Source: an uncultured Agathobacter sp.
GTDB lineage: Bacteria; Bacillota; Clostridia; Lachnospirales; Lachnospiraceae
Assembly (NCBI GenBank): GCA_934359755.1
Contig: CAKRLV010000012.1
Location: forward strand, 5,924 to 69,923
Direction: 5' to 3'
DNA length: 64,000 nucleotides
Positions 35,085 through 44,114 of this stretch are shown in pieces (within the stretch, counting starts at the first letter, position 1; each line of letters starts with the position of its first letter). A program made the position numbers and the translations under genes. The notes under the pieces were generated by a model. The model made no database searches and was not told the DNA's origin. It saw nothing but the letters and a program-made list of their open reading frames with translations.

Positions 35085-35093
35085 TGGTATACT
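35085..35093 (+). promoter_or_regulatory. Extended -10 promoter of AAA gene copy 4
   Basis: TGGTATACT, 48 bases before the start codon; surroundings match copy 2. Confidence 0.6.
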
Positions 35094-35140
35094 GAAAATA
35101 ATTGCAAAGCAAAAATCAGAAGAAAAGAGGTGTTATGTAA

Positions 35141-36715
35141 ATGGGAATATATTTTAATCCGAATAATGGAAGCTTTATGAAGGATAGAAATTATGAAATA
35201 TATGTTGATAAGACGGAGTTAATAACTTATCTGAATAAGTACATCGGAACACCTAGAAACTGCCTTGCAGTAAGCCATGCCAGACGATTTGGAAAATCTC
35301 ATGCAGCTGGAATGATAGATGCGTACTATAGTCTAGGCTGCGATTCGACCAAATTGTTTGAGAATACAAAGATTTCCCAAACACCTGATTACAAGAAATA
35401 CATGAATAAGTATAATGTTATTCATTTGGATATTTCTTCGTTCTGGGATGATTTTAAACAAAATATTGTTGAAAAAATACAGGAATATGTAGTAGACGAA
35501 TTAAAGCAGGAGTTTGTGGATAAAGTCGATTTCACAAAGAAGCTTAGTGTAGTCCTTATGTCTATATATAATATGACAAATACACCATTTATAATAATCA
35601 TCGATGAGTGGGATTGCATCATCAGAAACAGCGGAGATGAAAAGCTGATTCATAAATATCTACAGTTTTTACACTCGCTTTTCAAATCGGAAGAGTCGAA
35701 ATCATTTTTGGCATTGGCATATATCACAGGAATTTTGCCTATAAAGAAAATCAAGGATGAATCGGCACTCAATAATTTTATGGAGTACACGATGATTAAT
35801 TCATATCCGATCACACAATACTATGGATTTACAGAGGAAGAAGTAAAAGACTTGTGTAAGCAGTATGATATGGATTTTGACAGTATGAAAGCCTGGTATA
35901 ATGGTTATTTAATTGATGGACTTCATATGTATAATCCTAATTCAGTATCGATGGCATTAACCAGACATAGACTTGATTCATACTGGAAGAACACATTGTC
36001 ATTTGATTCGATAAATACTTTCATCACTATGAATTACGAAGGTCTGAAAGATGATATAATGACAATGCTATCAGGTAAAAAAGTGATGATAGACACAAGG
36101 TCATTTAGAAATGATTTTTCTGACATAAATTCTAAAGATGATGCGTTAACAGCACTTATTCATTTGGGATATTTAGGATATGATATTGATAGAAAAAGCG
36201 GATTTATTCCAAATTATGAAGTGTCCGAAGCATTTCGGATGGCTTTAAAAGATGGAGAGTGGAAAGAGATAGCGAAAGCTATATCAAGATGCGACGAACT
36301 GTTGATGGCAACAATTGACGAGGATGCTGAAAAAGTAGCAGAGATTGTAGAGCTGGCACATGATACCTACACTTCAATACTAAAATATAATGATGAGAAC
36401 TCACTAAGCTGTGTCCTTACAATGGCATATTTTACAGCACCTGGTTATTACAATATCGTAAGGAAAATGCCAGCGATGAAAGGCTTTGCAGACTTTGTTT
36501 TCATACCACGAGCAAACGCAGGAAAAAGACCAGCCATGGTAGTTGAACTAAAGTATAATCAGTCGGCAGATTCAGCCATAACGCAGATAAAAGAAAAAAG
36601 ATATCATGGTGTACTGGAAGGATATAGTGACAAGATTCTTCTTGTGGGAATTAATTATGATGCAGAAGGAAAAGATAATAAGCATCATACATGTATAATT
36701 GAAGAATGGAATTGA
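35141..36715 (+). CDS. AAA-ATPase_like/PDDEXK_9 protein, copy 4 of 4
   Basis: 524 residues. The first ~45 residues are a distinct allele (NNGSFMKDRNYEIYVDKTEL, YLNKYIGTPRNC) that then switches sharply into the shared CLAVSHARRFGKS block. Residues ~94-150 are as copy 3; ~205 is INSYPITQYY, closer to copy 1; ~300-410 match copy 3. Walker A, Walker B and the PD-(D/E)XK residues are intact, so no sign of decay. Last of the array; followed by a terminator. Confidence 0.9.
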   Translation: MGIYFNPNNGSFMKDRNYEIYVDKTELITYLNKYIGTPRNCLAVSHARRFGKSHAAGMIDAYYSLGCDSTKLFENTKISQTPDYKKYMNKYNVIHLDISSFWDDFKQNIVEKIQEYVVDELKQEFVDKVDFTKKLSVVLMSIYNMTNTPFIIIIDEWDCIIRNSGDEKLIHKYLQFLHSLFKSEESKSFLALAYITGILPIKKIKDESALNNFMEYTMINSYPITQYYGFTEEEVKDLCKQYDMDFDSMKAWYNGYLIDGLHMYNPNSVSMALTRHRLDSYWKNTLSFDSINTFITMNYEGLKDDIMTMLSGKKVMIDTRSFRNDFSDINSKDDALTALIHLGYLGYDIDRKSGFIPNYEVSEAFRMALKDGEWKEIAKAISRCDELLMATIDEDAEKVAEIVELAHDTYTSILKYNDENSLSCVLTMAYFTAPGYYNIVRKMPAMKGFADFVFIPRANAGKRPAMVVELKYNQSADSAITQIKEKRYHGVLEGYSDKILLVGINYDAEGKDNKHHTCIIEEWN

Positions 36716-36759
36716 AAAATGTAATTAAAATAAATGTAATTAAAATAAATTTAATCAAA

Positions 36760-36799
36760 GGGCTGTCCCGTGTGTTAAAGAGACAGCCCAATTTATTTG
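36760..36799 (+). terminator. Terminator after the AAA array
   Basis: Stem gggctgtc (36760-36767) pairs with gacagccc (36782-36789), 14-base loop, followed by aatttatttgtaatt. It also lies just downstream of the convergent GH13 gene. Confidence 0.75.
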
Positions 36800-36831
36800 T
36801 AATTATGCCCGACGCCCGAAGCGTGGCACGA

Positions 36832-38499
36832 TTATACTTCCACCACAATCACTTCACAGCTATCAAGCTTTAGTTCAGGCGAAGCAATTTCACTTTTTCC
36901 AGAGTTCGACAAAAGTACCTGTCTGACTGGATGCTCCAGTGAGATGCTTACTGCATTTTCACCGAAATTAGCAGCAATCAGAACTTCCTTATCTTCATCC
37001 TTGCGGTAATATGCCATAACCGAGTCCGTGTCCTGATAAGCAGGAATGAATTCTCCGTAGGTAAATACATTTTTGTACTCGTTTGATTTACGAAGTGCTA
37101 TGAGGCTGCGGTAGTAATTAAGCACTGAATCAGAAGCATTTTCCTGGCTTGCAACATTAATATTTTTATAATTTTCATTTACTTTCAGCCATGGTGTTCC
37201 AGTGGTAAATCCAGCATTTGGTTCATCACTCCATTGCATTGGAGTTCTGGCATTATCACGGCTCATGCGGTTGCATACTTCGAGTGCTTCTGCTTCCGAC
37301 AAGCCAGCCTCGATTGCGGCATGATACTGATCCTTTGTGCCGATATCATTGTATTCGTCAATGCTATTCCATTTTGCATTCATCATACCAATTTCCTGCC
37401 CCTGATAGACAAAAGGAATACCTCGCAAAAGGACACTTACAGTTCCAAGCATCTTAATGCCAGCGGGATTCTGGGCATATTCAGGAAGGAAGCGAGATGC
37501 ACCTCTTGGCTCGTCATGATTTTCAATTATATTGGCCTCCATTCCACATTTTTGAATGGTCAGCTGTGAGTTAATAATGGTAGAACGCCATGTCTTAAAG
37601 ACCATAGGTGGCGCGTCATACCATCCGTGTTCCCCATCACTTAACGAATGGGCACTGAAATCGAAAATAGTAGAAAAATGTCCGTCATCACCGATGAATT
37701 CAGGGCGTTCATTTTCTTTCATGTTGAATACTTCTCCAACTGTAAAAGCATCGTATTTCTCAAAAGTATTATGTTTCATATCCTCGAGGTAATCTCCGAC
37801 GCCATTTACACTCTCGACCATTTTCCAGCAACTTGCCATTCCATCGGCACCGTCAGGTTCATAATCAGGAAAATTAAGATCCTTTTTTATATTCATAATG
37901 GCGTCAATTCTAAATCCGGCGAGTCCTTTATCGAGCCACCAGTTTATCATTTCATAAAGTTTCTTGCGCAGTGTTGGATTTTCCCAGTTCAAATCAGGCT
38001 GCTCTTTGGCAAACATATGTAAGTAATACTTGTCTGTTCCAGGTACTGGTTCCCAGCAGCTGCCACCAAAATAAGAACGATAGTTGCTAGGTGGATTGCC
38101 GTTTTTGCCTTTTCTGAAATAGAAGTAATCAGCGTATTCGCCGTCAGGATCGGCGAGAGCTTTCTGGAACCATTCATGTTTGTCTGAGCAATGGTTGATT
38201 ACAAGATCCATTATTATGTACATATTGCGTTTTTTTGCTTCTGCAAGTAATTCGTCGAATTCTTCCATTGTTCCGAATTCTTCGGCAATTGCATAATAGT
38301 CAGATATATCGTATCCCTGGTCAACAAAAGGGGATTTGTAGATAGGGGACAGCCATATTATGTCGATACCGAGCTTTTTAAGATAATCAAGTTTGGAGAT
38401 TATTCCTCTCAAATCACCGATACCGTCACCATTACTGTCCATAAAGCTTTTTGGATAAATCTGATATGCTACTTTGTCATGCCACCATTTCTTTGTCAT
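36832..38499 (-). CDS. GH13 alpha-glucosidase (oligo-1,6-glucosidase type)
   Basis: 555 residues from the ATG at 38499 (MTKKWWHDKVAYQIYPKSF), preceded by GGGAGGG; the longer frame to 38595 is not needed. Seen: DSNGDGIGDLRGIISKLDYL, the calcium/oligo-1,6-glucosidase signature, DLVINHCSDKHEWF, GFRIDAIMNI with the catalytic Asp, FTVGEVFN with the acid/base Glu, and NIIENHDEPRGASRF with the third acidic residue. Cytoplasmic, hydrolysing alpha-glucosides such as isomaltose or trehalose-phosphate type substrates. A divergent AraC-type regulator next door is the probable controller. Confidence 0.93.
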   Translation of the reverse strand: MTKKWWHDKVAYQIYPKSFMDSNGDGIGDLRGIISKLDYLKKLGIDIIWLSPIYKSPFVDQGYDISDYYAIAEEFGTMEEFDELLAEAKKRNMYIIMDLVINHCSDKHEWFQKALADPDGEYADYFYFRKGKNGNPPSNYRSYFGGSCWEPVPGTDKYYLHMFAKEQPDLNWENPTLRKKLYEMINWWLDKGLAGFRIDAIMNIKKDLNFPDYEPDGADGMASCWKMVESVNGVGDYLEDMKHNTFEKYDAFTVGEVFNMKENERPEFIGDDGHFSTIFDFSAHSLSDGEHGWYDAPPMVFKTWRSTIINSQLTIQKCGMEANIIENHDEPRGASRFLPEYAQNPAGIKMLGTVSVLLRGIPFVYQGQEIGMMNAKWNSIDEYNDIGTKDQYHAAIEAGLSEAEALEVCNRMSRDNARTPMQWSDEPNAGFTTGTPWLKVNENYKNINVASQENASDSVLNYYRSLIALRKSNEYKNVFTYGEFIPAYQDTDSVMAYYRKDEDKEVLIAANFGENAVSISLEHPVRQVLLSNSGKSEIASPELKLDSCEVIVVEV

Positions 38500-38611
38500 T
38501 ATTTTGCCCTCCCAAATTGTTCTGCAATGTATTATACTGTCATTATAAGAACGAAATAGTACTTTTTCTTGCATGATTTTGTCTTTGTATAACACAATAA
38601 TGCTCTATGTA

Positions 38612-38768
38612 AAAGAAGTGAGAATTATGAAGAATTGTATCTTCCGTATAAAAGAAGTGAGAATTATGAAGAATTGTATCTTCCGTATAAAAGAAGTGAG
38701 AATTATGAAGAAATTATATCTTCCATATAAAAGAGGTGAGAATTATGAGAAAATTATATCTTCCGTCT
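38612..38768 (+). repeat. 39-bp tandem repeat of a translation start region before araC-type gene
   Basis: Four units each carrying agaagtgagaattatg (or gaggtgagaattatg) and the first codons. ATGs lie at 38627, 38666, 38705 and 38745, i.e. 39, 39 and 40 bp apart. Frames from the first three ATGs run together and end at 38773, inside the real gene; the extra base in unit 3 moves the fourth ATG into the AraC frame. Confidence 0.93.
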
Positions 38769-39623
38769 ATTGAACAGAAAGAAGAGGCAAAGCATGGGGA
38801 AGCTTTTTTCCCAGTGCAGCGGTATATAACAAGAATTGCAGCAGACTATCCGTCTGTCACGACGCACTGGCATGAGGAGGCGGAGCTTACCTTGATTACA
38901 GAGGGAGATTGTACATATCAGATAGACCTGGTGAATTATGAAGTAAAAAAAGGGGATATTTTATTTGTTCCGCCTTTATTTTTACATTCAATATCGAGGG
39001 CAACGAGTGAGGAAATGATTTCGGAGACATATGTCTTTCATCTGAATTTTCTGGGGGCAAATTCCACGGATATATGCGCGACGCGCTATCTTGCACCGAT
39101 GATGAGACAGGAATTTGCTATGCCATGCGTCATTAGCCCGGCGCATCCAATGTATGCCAGAGTCAGAAAGCAGTTCGACGAGATTGCAGAGGTATACACA
39201 AGCCAGATTGTGGGTTATGAGCTTGAAATAAAGTCGCTGTTGCTCAAGACAATATTTCTTTTACTGCCGTACAGCAAGAGGGTGGATGTGTCTGATGCGG
39301 GAACACCTTCAGACAAGCTTAAGATAGTATTGGACTATGTAGAAAAGCACTATGAGGAAAATATCACGGTATCGCAGCTGGCGAAATTGTGTTATTTCAG
39401 TGACTACTATTTCATGCGGTTTTTTAAAAAACATATGAATATGACCTGCATAGAATATATCAATAATCTCCGCCTTGAGAAAGCGGTGGAGCTGTTTGAG
39501 CATGGCAGCACTACAATAACAGAAGTGGCAATGTCAGTTGGTTTCCGCAATTTATCCTATTTTCACAGGGCGTTCAGAAAAAAATATGGGATGACGCCCA
39601 AGGAATTTATGAAGTCTATGTAA
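38745..39623 (+). CDS. AraC-family transcription regulator
   Basis: 292 residues. A cupin-type sensing domain (THWHEEAELTLITEGDCTYQ, KKGDILFVPPLFLHSI) is followed by a double helix-turn-helix at ~195-290 (ITVSQLAKLCYFSDYYFMRFFKKHMNM and VAMSVGFRNLSYFHRAFRKKYGMTPKEF, quoted as separate parts of the two HTHs). Start at 38745 with GAGG 9 bases upstream; a GTG at 38736 is the alternative. Divergent from the GH13 gene, so control of alpha-glucoside use is likely (inference). Translation start region is repeated four times. Confidence 0.92.
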   Translation: MRKLYLPSIEQKEEAKHGEAFFPVQRYITRIAADYPSVTTHWHEEAELTLITEGDCTYQIDLVNYEVKKGDILFVPPLFLHSISRATSEEMISETYVFHLNFLGANSTDICATRYLAPMMRQEFAMPCVISPAHPMYARVRKQFDEIAEVYTSQIVGYELEIKSLLLKTIFLLLPYSKRVDVSDAGTPSDKLKIVLDYVEKHYEENITVSQLAKLCYFSDYYFMRFFKKHMNMTCIEYINNLRLEKAVELFEHGSTTITEVAMSVGFRNLSYFHRAFRKKYGMTPKEFMKSM

Positions 39624-39629
39624 ATAGAA

Positions 39630-39666
39630 AGTGGTTTTGCATGCCGTAGAGACATGTAAAACCACT
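39630..39666. terminator. Stem-loop between converging araC-type and AlaX-like genes
   Basis: agtggttttgcatg (39630-39643) pairs with catgtaaaaccact (39653-39666) with one mismatch. Both converging genes end beside it. The T tract is weak on the + side and somewhat better on the - side. Confidence 0.6.
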
Positions 39667-39722
39667 AAGTGTGCTGCATATAGCGTATAAAATGATACCA
39701 TTTGACCTTTTAATCATAAAAT

Positions 39723-40907
39723 CTACAGAAGACATTCGGATATATTCTTTGCACTGGCACAAACAGAGCCTTGAATCATCTGGCTGTTGCCGCCGCCCTT
39801 GGCACTAAGCTTCGTGCGAAGTGTATTAGCAAGTTCCTTGCAATCGACGGTCTTACTGCCGATTACATAATTGTATTGTGCATCTTCCGAGTCGGATGCT
39901 GCGTCGCCTACAAAGAGGGCACACACGCCATCGTGATTTTCCATAAGACCATTTACGACATTGCGTACAATCTTGGTATCGATGCCACTTTCAAAAACAA
40001 TAACATCTTTCTGGTCGGCAGGAATGTCTGCAAGTTTCTGCTCAAGTGCTGCCTGTTTTACAGATGCAAGCTGTGAAGACAATGCCTGATTTGTATTTTT
40101 TAATTTAGTGACAGTGTCTATGAGATTTTCCTGACCAGTTGTAAGAAAATTGGTCAGCTCATTAATAATAGCGGATTTCTCGCGGAAAGCCTCAAGCATA
40201 CGGAAACCGCAGAGGATGCTGATACGCACACCGCCCTTATAATTCTGGATACTCATGACTTTTAATCCGCCGATTTCACCAGTTTTTCTGACATGTGGTG
40301 CGCAGCAGGCACATACATCATAGCCTGTGACAGTCACAATCCTGACCTGTCCTTCGATTTCGATTTTGCTTCTATATTCGAGGGATTTAAGTTCCTCTTT
40401 GGAAGGATAGCTTACGATAATATCAACATTTTTGCTGATGGCGTTATTAACTTCGTATTCAATATCAGCAATCTGTTCAGCACTCATAACACCATTAAAA
40501 TCCATTGTGACAATCTGGTCGCTCAGATGAAAACCCACATTGTCAAAACCGAATCTGTTGTGAACAATGCCCGAGAAGATATGCTCACCTGAGTGCTGCT
40601 GCATATTTGAAAATCTATGCTTCCAGTCAATTTCTCCTTCAACGGATGCTCCATCATCTAAAGGTGCAGACAGCGTGTGTGTAATAATGCCATTTTTAAT
40701 CTGGACATCAAGTACATCCGCTTTTCCGAGAGTTCCTTTGTCAGGGCTTTGTCCGCCTTCCTCTGGGAAAAATAAAGTCTTGTCGAGAATAACATCATAG
40801 TAAGTCTTATCAGATTTAGTAACTTCCTTGCATGATAAGACTGTTCCAGTAAAACTTGTTGCGTAGGCGTCTTCATCATAAAGACGGATTGTTTCAGTTG
40901 TGTTCAT
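39723..40907 (-). CDS. AlaX-like alanyl-tRNA editing protein with DHHA1 domain
   Basis: 394 residues. Seen: LFFPEEGGQSPDKGTL (the FFPEGGGQ-x-x-D-x-G block), QQHSGEHIFSGIVHNRFG with the zinc-binding H-x-x-x-H, CACCAPHVRKTGEIGGLKVM with the Cys and His that complete the zinc site, then a coiled-coil stretch (LTNFLTTGQENLIDTVTKLK) and a C-terminal DHHA1-like part ending GGGNSQMIQGSVCASA. It should hydrolyse Ser or Gly mischarged on tRNA-Ala (AlaX-L type). No synthetase domain. 12 bp after the upstream gene on the same strand. Confidence 0.92.
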   Translation of the reverse strand: MNTTETIRLYDEDAYATSFTGTVLSCKEVTKSDKTYYDVILDKTLFFPEEGGQSPDKGTLGKADVLDVQIKNGIITHTLSAPLDDGASVEGEIDWKHRFSNMQQHSGEHIFSGIVHNRFGFDNVGFHLSDQIVTMDFNGVMSAEQIADIEYEVNNAISKNVDIIVSYPSKEELKSLEYRSKIEIEGQVRIVTVTGYDVCACCAPHVRKTGEIGGLKVMSIQNYKGGVRISILCGFRMLEAFREKSAIINELTNFLTTGQENLIDTVTKLKNTNQALSSQLASVKQAALEQKLADIPADQKDVIVFESGIDTKIVRNVVNGLMENHDGVCALFVGDAASDSEDAQYNYVIGSKTVDCKELANTLRTKLSAKGGGNSQMIQGSVCASAKNISECLL

Positions 40908-40919
40908 AGCATGTCTCCA

Positions 40920-41474
40920 TTAAAGCGTAATATTAATTTTTGTGCCGTTGCCTGTTATATCAGAATAGATATTATTGTAGGCAGCGGTTCTCATATGTGC
41001 GGTTATAGAGCGAAGACTCTTAGTATAACCAACATCTTTATCAAAAACCTTTTTTATTTTATCAGTTCCAGCCGCTTTTAGCAAAGTTTCATTTACTTCC
41101 ATAGAGCCATCACTATTTATACTGATTCCGATGTCTTTAAGTTCATCCGTGTAATCAGAAGACAAACGCTTTAGCTGCTTGGTATAACGTTTCAAATCGT
41201 CAGAATCAGCTGAGGATTCGAGAGCATTGTTGTAGACATCAACATATGCAGCTACCGTGTTTATTATATTATCTTCGTTGGAATCAGAGGAGTAGTCATA
41301 GCTGTTGAGCTTGTGGGAAGCTTTCTTCAGCGCAAGAGAGTCCTCATATGCAAGTTCCACATGACTGAAATCAGCGCGCTTGCTGGATTTACTTATGTCA
41401 CGGTTATTTGAATAAAATAGACGCAGGTAGTAACTGCTTGAATTTGAAAGTCCTGAACTTATTTTTGTGCTCAT
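40920..41474 (-). CDS. Hypothetical 184-aa protein, faintly flagellar-cap-like
   Basis: No firm family. Ser/Tyr/Asp/Lys-rich, no signal peptide or TM. Residues ~70-140 (AAYVDVYNNALESSADSD, YTKQLKRLSSDYTDELKDIG, ISINSDGSMEVNETLLKAAG) recall the helix plus short beta segment at the C-terminus of FliD-type hook-associated proteins, where D-x-x-G-x-x-x-x-x-x-G-x-x-x-x-x-x-x-x-L is common. This is only a resemblance. Start ATG 41474 with GGAGA upstream. Probably cotranscribed with the AlaX-like gene. Confidence 0.6.
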   Translation of the reverse strand: MSTKISSGLSNSSSYYLRLFYSNNRDISKSSKRADFSHVELAYEDSLALKKASHKLNSYDYSSDSNEDNIINTVAAYVDVYNNALESSADSDDLKRYTKQLKRLSSDYTDELKDIGISINSDGSMEVNETLLKAAGTDKIKKVFDKDVGYTKSLRSITAHMRTAAYNNIYSDITGNGTKINITL

Positions 41475-41511
41475 AGTATCTCCTCTCGTATCTATAATTT
41501 CTGTCTAAGTA

Positions 41512-41827
41512 GTGGCTCGGAATGAGTCTTTACATGATATACATGCTTCGCACTCCAAAAACTGTAACTGCTTTGCACTCCATTATGTATATGTCGGAGA
41601 GCATGTATGTGTTCCGAAGAAAACAAATACGGACTACACCGAGGCTCTGCTATGTAAAGCAAACATCATGATGCAGCGATTATTGATAACCTATCCATAA
41701 TCAATCTCGGTGTTAACTTCGTATTTTTTTCTGAGGAATATCGTACATGCTATGCCGACATCAAATGCACTTTAAGTGCAAAGCAATCATAGTCCCTAAA
41801 GTGCGAATCCCCAAATCATGTAAACAG
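41512..41827. repeat. Dispersed non-coding repeat element, copy A
   Basis: Shares ordered blocks with 55693-55972: a 15-bp start gtggctcggaatgag, a gctttgcac block, a perfect 25-bp match (41738-41762 with 55885-55909), an agtgcaaagc block and the end aaatcatgtaaaca. Inside, gctttgcact (41570-41579) is the inverse of agtgcaaagc (41775-41784). No transposase. It fills most of the 509-bp gap before galM. The middle differs between copies. Confidence 0.8.
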
Positions 41828-41983
41828 GAATTCATATAGAATTGTATCGGCAAAAAATATGGAATTTATAACCTTTTTTTTAATCGTTTTATCTTGTATA
41901 ATATAAAACATAATGTAACCTTACACAAGGTTGCTAAGGCGTTACAAGAACTGTAATTAATGTAGAAAAGGTAGGAGGATATT

Positions 41984-43021
41984 ATGCGCAAAGAGTTGTT
42001 TGGAAAGACAAGTGAGGGGAAAGAGGTCTACAAATATGAGATAGGCAATAAGAATGGGATGAATGTTGTAATCACAGATTACGGTGCAACTGTAGTTTCA
42101 ATATTTGTAAAGGATAAAGACGGCAATACAAGAGATGTTGTATTAGGATATGATACAGTTGAAGATTATGAGAGAGGTACATGCTTCTTTGGTGCTATCG
42201 TTGGAAGATATGCGAACAGAATTTCAAATGCAGAGGTTACAATAGATGGAACAGTTTACAAATTAGAGGCTAATAATTTTGAAAATTCCCTTCACAGTGG
42301 AAAGAACTGTGTAGCGAATCTTGTTTGGGACGTAAAAGAGCAGACAGATGACAGTATTACCTTTTCTATTGTCAGCAAGGATTTAGAGCAGGGATTTCCG
42401 GGAAATGCTGCAATTGATGTTACTTATACAGTTACAGATATGGGAGAACTGTCTATTAAGTATCATGGTGTGTCTGATAAGACTACTACTTTTAATATGA
42501 CAAATCACTCATATTTCAATCTTGGTGGCTCAGGCTCAGGAAGCATAGAGAAGACAATTTTACAGATTAAAGCATCACATTATACGCCAGTTTCAAGTGC
42601 AAAGGCAATTCCTACAGGTGAAATTGCATCTGTTGAAGGAACTCCTTTTGATTTCAGAGAGGCGAAGGAGATTGGACAGGACATCAATGCTGACAACGAA
42701 CAGCTTAAGTATGGCAATGGATACGACCACAATTTCGCGATTGACAAAGATGGTGATGGTGTAGAACTGGTTGCAACTGCATACTGCAAGGAATCTGGAA
42801 TTAAGATGGAAGTGTTTACTGATGCAATCGGAATCCAGCTTTACACAGCGAACTTTATTGATGGCAATATTGGAAAAGGAAATATACGCTATCAGGATAG
42901 GGCAGCTTTCTGTCTGGAGACACAGTACTTTCCAAATTCTATCAATGAGCCTAATTTCGTCCGCCCGGTATTTGCAGCTGGCGAAGTGTATGAGACTACT
43001 ACAGTATATAAATTTTCATAA
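41984..43021 (+). CDS. galM: Aldose 1-epimerase (galactose mutarotase), GalM
   Basis: 345 residues. Seen: VVITDYGATVVSIFVKDKDG, the substrate Arg in IVGRYANRIS, NSLHSGKN, the catalytic His in FNMTNHSYFNLGG, GYDHNFAI and the catalytic Glu in CLETQYFPNSINEP. Interconverts alpha and beta sugar anomers in the cytoplasm. Strong AGGAGG before the ATG. The leader (41905-41940) holds an aacctt-acac-aaggtt hairpin of unknown use. Confidence 0.96.
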   Translation: MRKELFGKTSEGKEVYKYEIGNKNGMNVVITDYGATVVSIFVKDKDGNTRDVVLGYDTVEDYERGTCFFGAIVGRYANRISNAEVTIDGTVYKLEANNFENSLHSGKNCVANLVWDVKEQTDDSITFSIVSKDLEQGFPGNAAIDVTYTVTDMGELSIKYHGVSDKTTTFNMTNHSYFNLGGSGSGSIEKTILQIKASHYTPVSSAKAIPTGEIASVEGTPFDFREAKEIGQDINADNEQLKYGNGYDHNFAIDKDGDGVELVATAYCKESGIKMEVFTDAIGIQLYTANFIDGNIGKGNIRYQDRAAFCLETQYFPNSINEPNFVRPVFAAGEVYETTTVYKFS

Positions 43022-43071
43022 TTGTTCAGAACCACTTTATATATAAAATAGACAATAACTATTCAGTTACA

Positions 43072-43166
43072 AATGGACATAAATTTTTAAGTGAGGCGAA
43101 GGTCTATAAATATTGCAATGAACAGATTGCAGTTTTAATGGACACAAATTTTTAAGTGAGGCGAAG
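43072..43166 (+). repeat. Duplicated 30-bp leader with ribosome site before the dehydrogenase gene
   Basis: 43072-43101 and 43137-43166 are the same apart from one base and both contain tttttaagtgaggcgaag, i.e. the ribosome site region. Only the second copy has an ATG in place. Confidence 0.9.
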
Positions 43167-43168
43167 AC

Positions 43169-44107
43169 ATGAAGATAGTATTTCTGGATGTTAAGACAAT
43201 AGGAGAGGACATAGATTTATCAGGATTTTCAGCACTTGGAGAAGTTATTAAATATGATTTCTCGACATCAGAGCAGGCGAGGGAGAGAACACGCGATGCA
43301 GACGTGATTATACTGAATAAGGTAGAGGTCAACGAGGCATCAATTGGTGAGGCAAAGAACCTTAAGCTTGTATGTGTTACGGCTACGGGCACCAATAATC
43401 TGGACAAGGAATATCTGGCTAAGCGTGGAATTGCATGGAAGAATGTTGCGGGATATTCGACAGAGACTGTTGCACAGCATACATTTGCGCTGTTGTTTTA
43501 TTTATTTGAAAAGCTTAATTATTATGATAATTATGTCAAATCTGAAAAGTATGTAGGGGATGTTTCCTTTACACATTTTGACCATGTTTTCCATGAGTTA
43601 AATGGCAAGACATGGGGAATAATAGGGCTTGGTAATATAGGAAGAAGAGTGGCAGATATCGCTAAGCTTTTTGGATGCAGAGTGATATATTATTCGACAT
43701 CTGGCAAGAATAATCAGCCAGGCTATGAGCGTGTCGAATTTGATGAACTGCTGGCTCAGTCAGATATAGTTTCAGTACATGCACCACTTACTGATGAGAC
43801 TAAGGATTTGATGGATGCAGCGGCTTTTTCAAAGATGAAGTCATCAGCAATATTCTTAAATCTTGGAAGAGGACCGATTGTGGTAGAAAAGGATTTAGCA
43901 GATGCACTTGATGATGGAGTAATTGCAGCTGCTGGACTCGATGTACTTAGTGTGGAACCGATGCAGGAAGATAATCCTCTTCGCAGAATAAAGGATAGTG
44001 AGAAGCTTATCATCACTCCACACATTGCATGGGCAAGCGTGGAGGCGAGGACAAGACTTATGCAGATAATTCTTGAACAGGTCAAATCATTTTATGAGTT
44101 GTCATAA
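43169..44107 (+). CDS. D-2-hydroxyacid dehydrogenase
   Basis: 312 residues of the NAD(P)-dependent D-isomer family. Seen: CVTATGTNNLD, VAGYSTETVAQHTFALL, the Rossmann motif GIIGLGNIGRRVADIAKLFG, the catalytic Arg region FLNLGRGPIVVEKDL, AAGLDVLSVEP with the catalytic-triad acid after it, and ITPHIAWASVEAR with the catalytic His. Resembles glycerate or hydroxypyruvate reductase members; substrate cannot be fixed. ATG 43169, GAGG upstream. Confidence 0.92.
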   Translation: MKIVFLDVKTIGEDIDLSGFSALGEVIKYDFSTSEQARERTRDADVIILNKVEVNEASIGEAKNLKLVCVTATGTNNLDKEYLAKRGIAWKNVAGYSTETVAQHTFALLFYLFEKLNYYDNYVKSEKYVGDVSFTHFDHVFHELNGKTWGIIGLGNIGRRVADIAKLFGCRVIYYSTSGKNNQPGYERVEFDELLAQSDIVSVHAPLTDETKDLMDAAAFSKMKSSAIFLNLGRGPIVVEKDLADALDDGVIAAAGLDVLSVEPMQEDNPLRRIKDSEKLIITPHIAWASVEARTRLMQIILEQVKSFYELS

Positions 44108-44114
44108 TGATATA

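Noticed and set aside
29840..36715. Four AAA/PDDEXK genes as copies of an insertion sequence
   Set aside because: No terminal inverted repeats or target duplications, the copies are in direct tandem order with own promoters, and the family is not a known transposase.
38612..38768. Regularly spaced repeats that could be CRISPR or iteron DNA
   Set aside because: Units abut without spacers and each contains a ribosome site and start codon; better explained as duplicated initiation regions.
41860..41983. Cobalamin or other riboswitch before galM
   Set aside because: There is a short aacctt/aaggtt hairpin but no recognisable B12-box or other riboswitch core.
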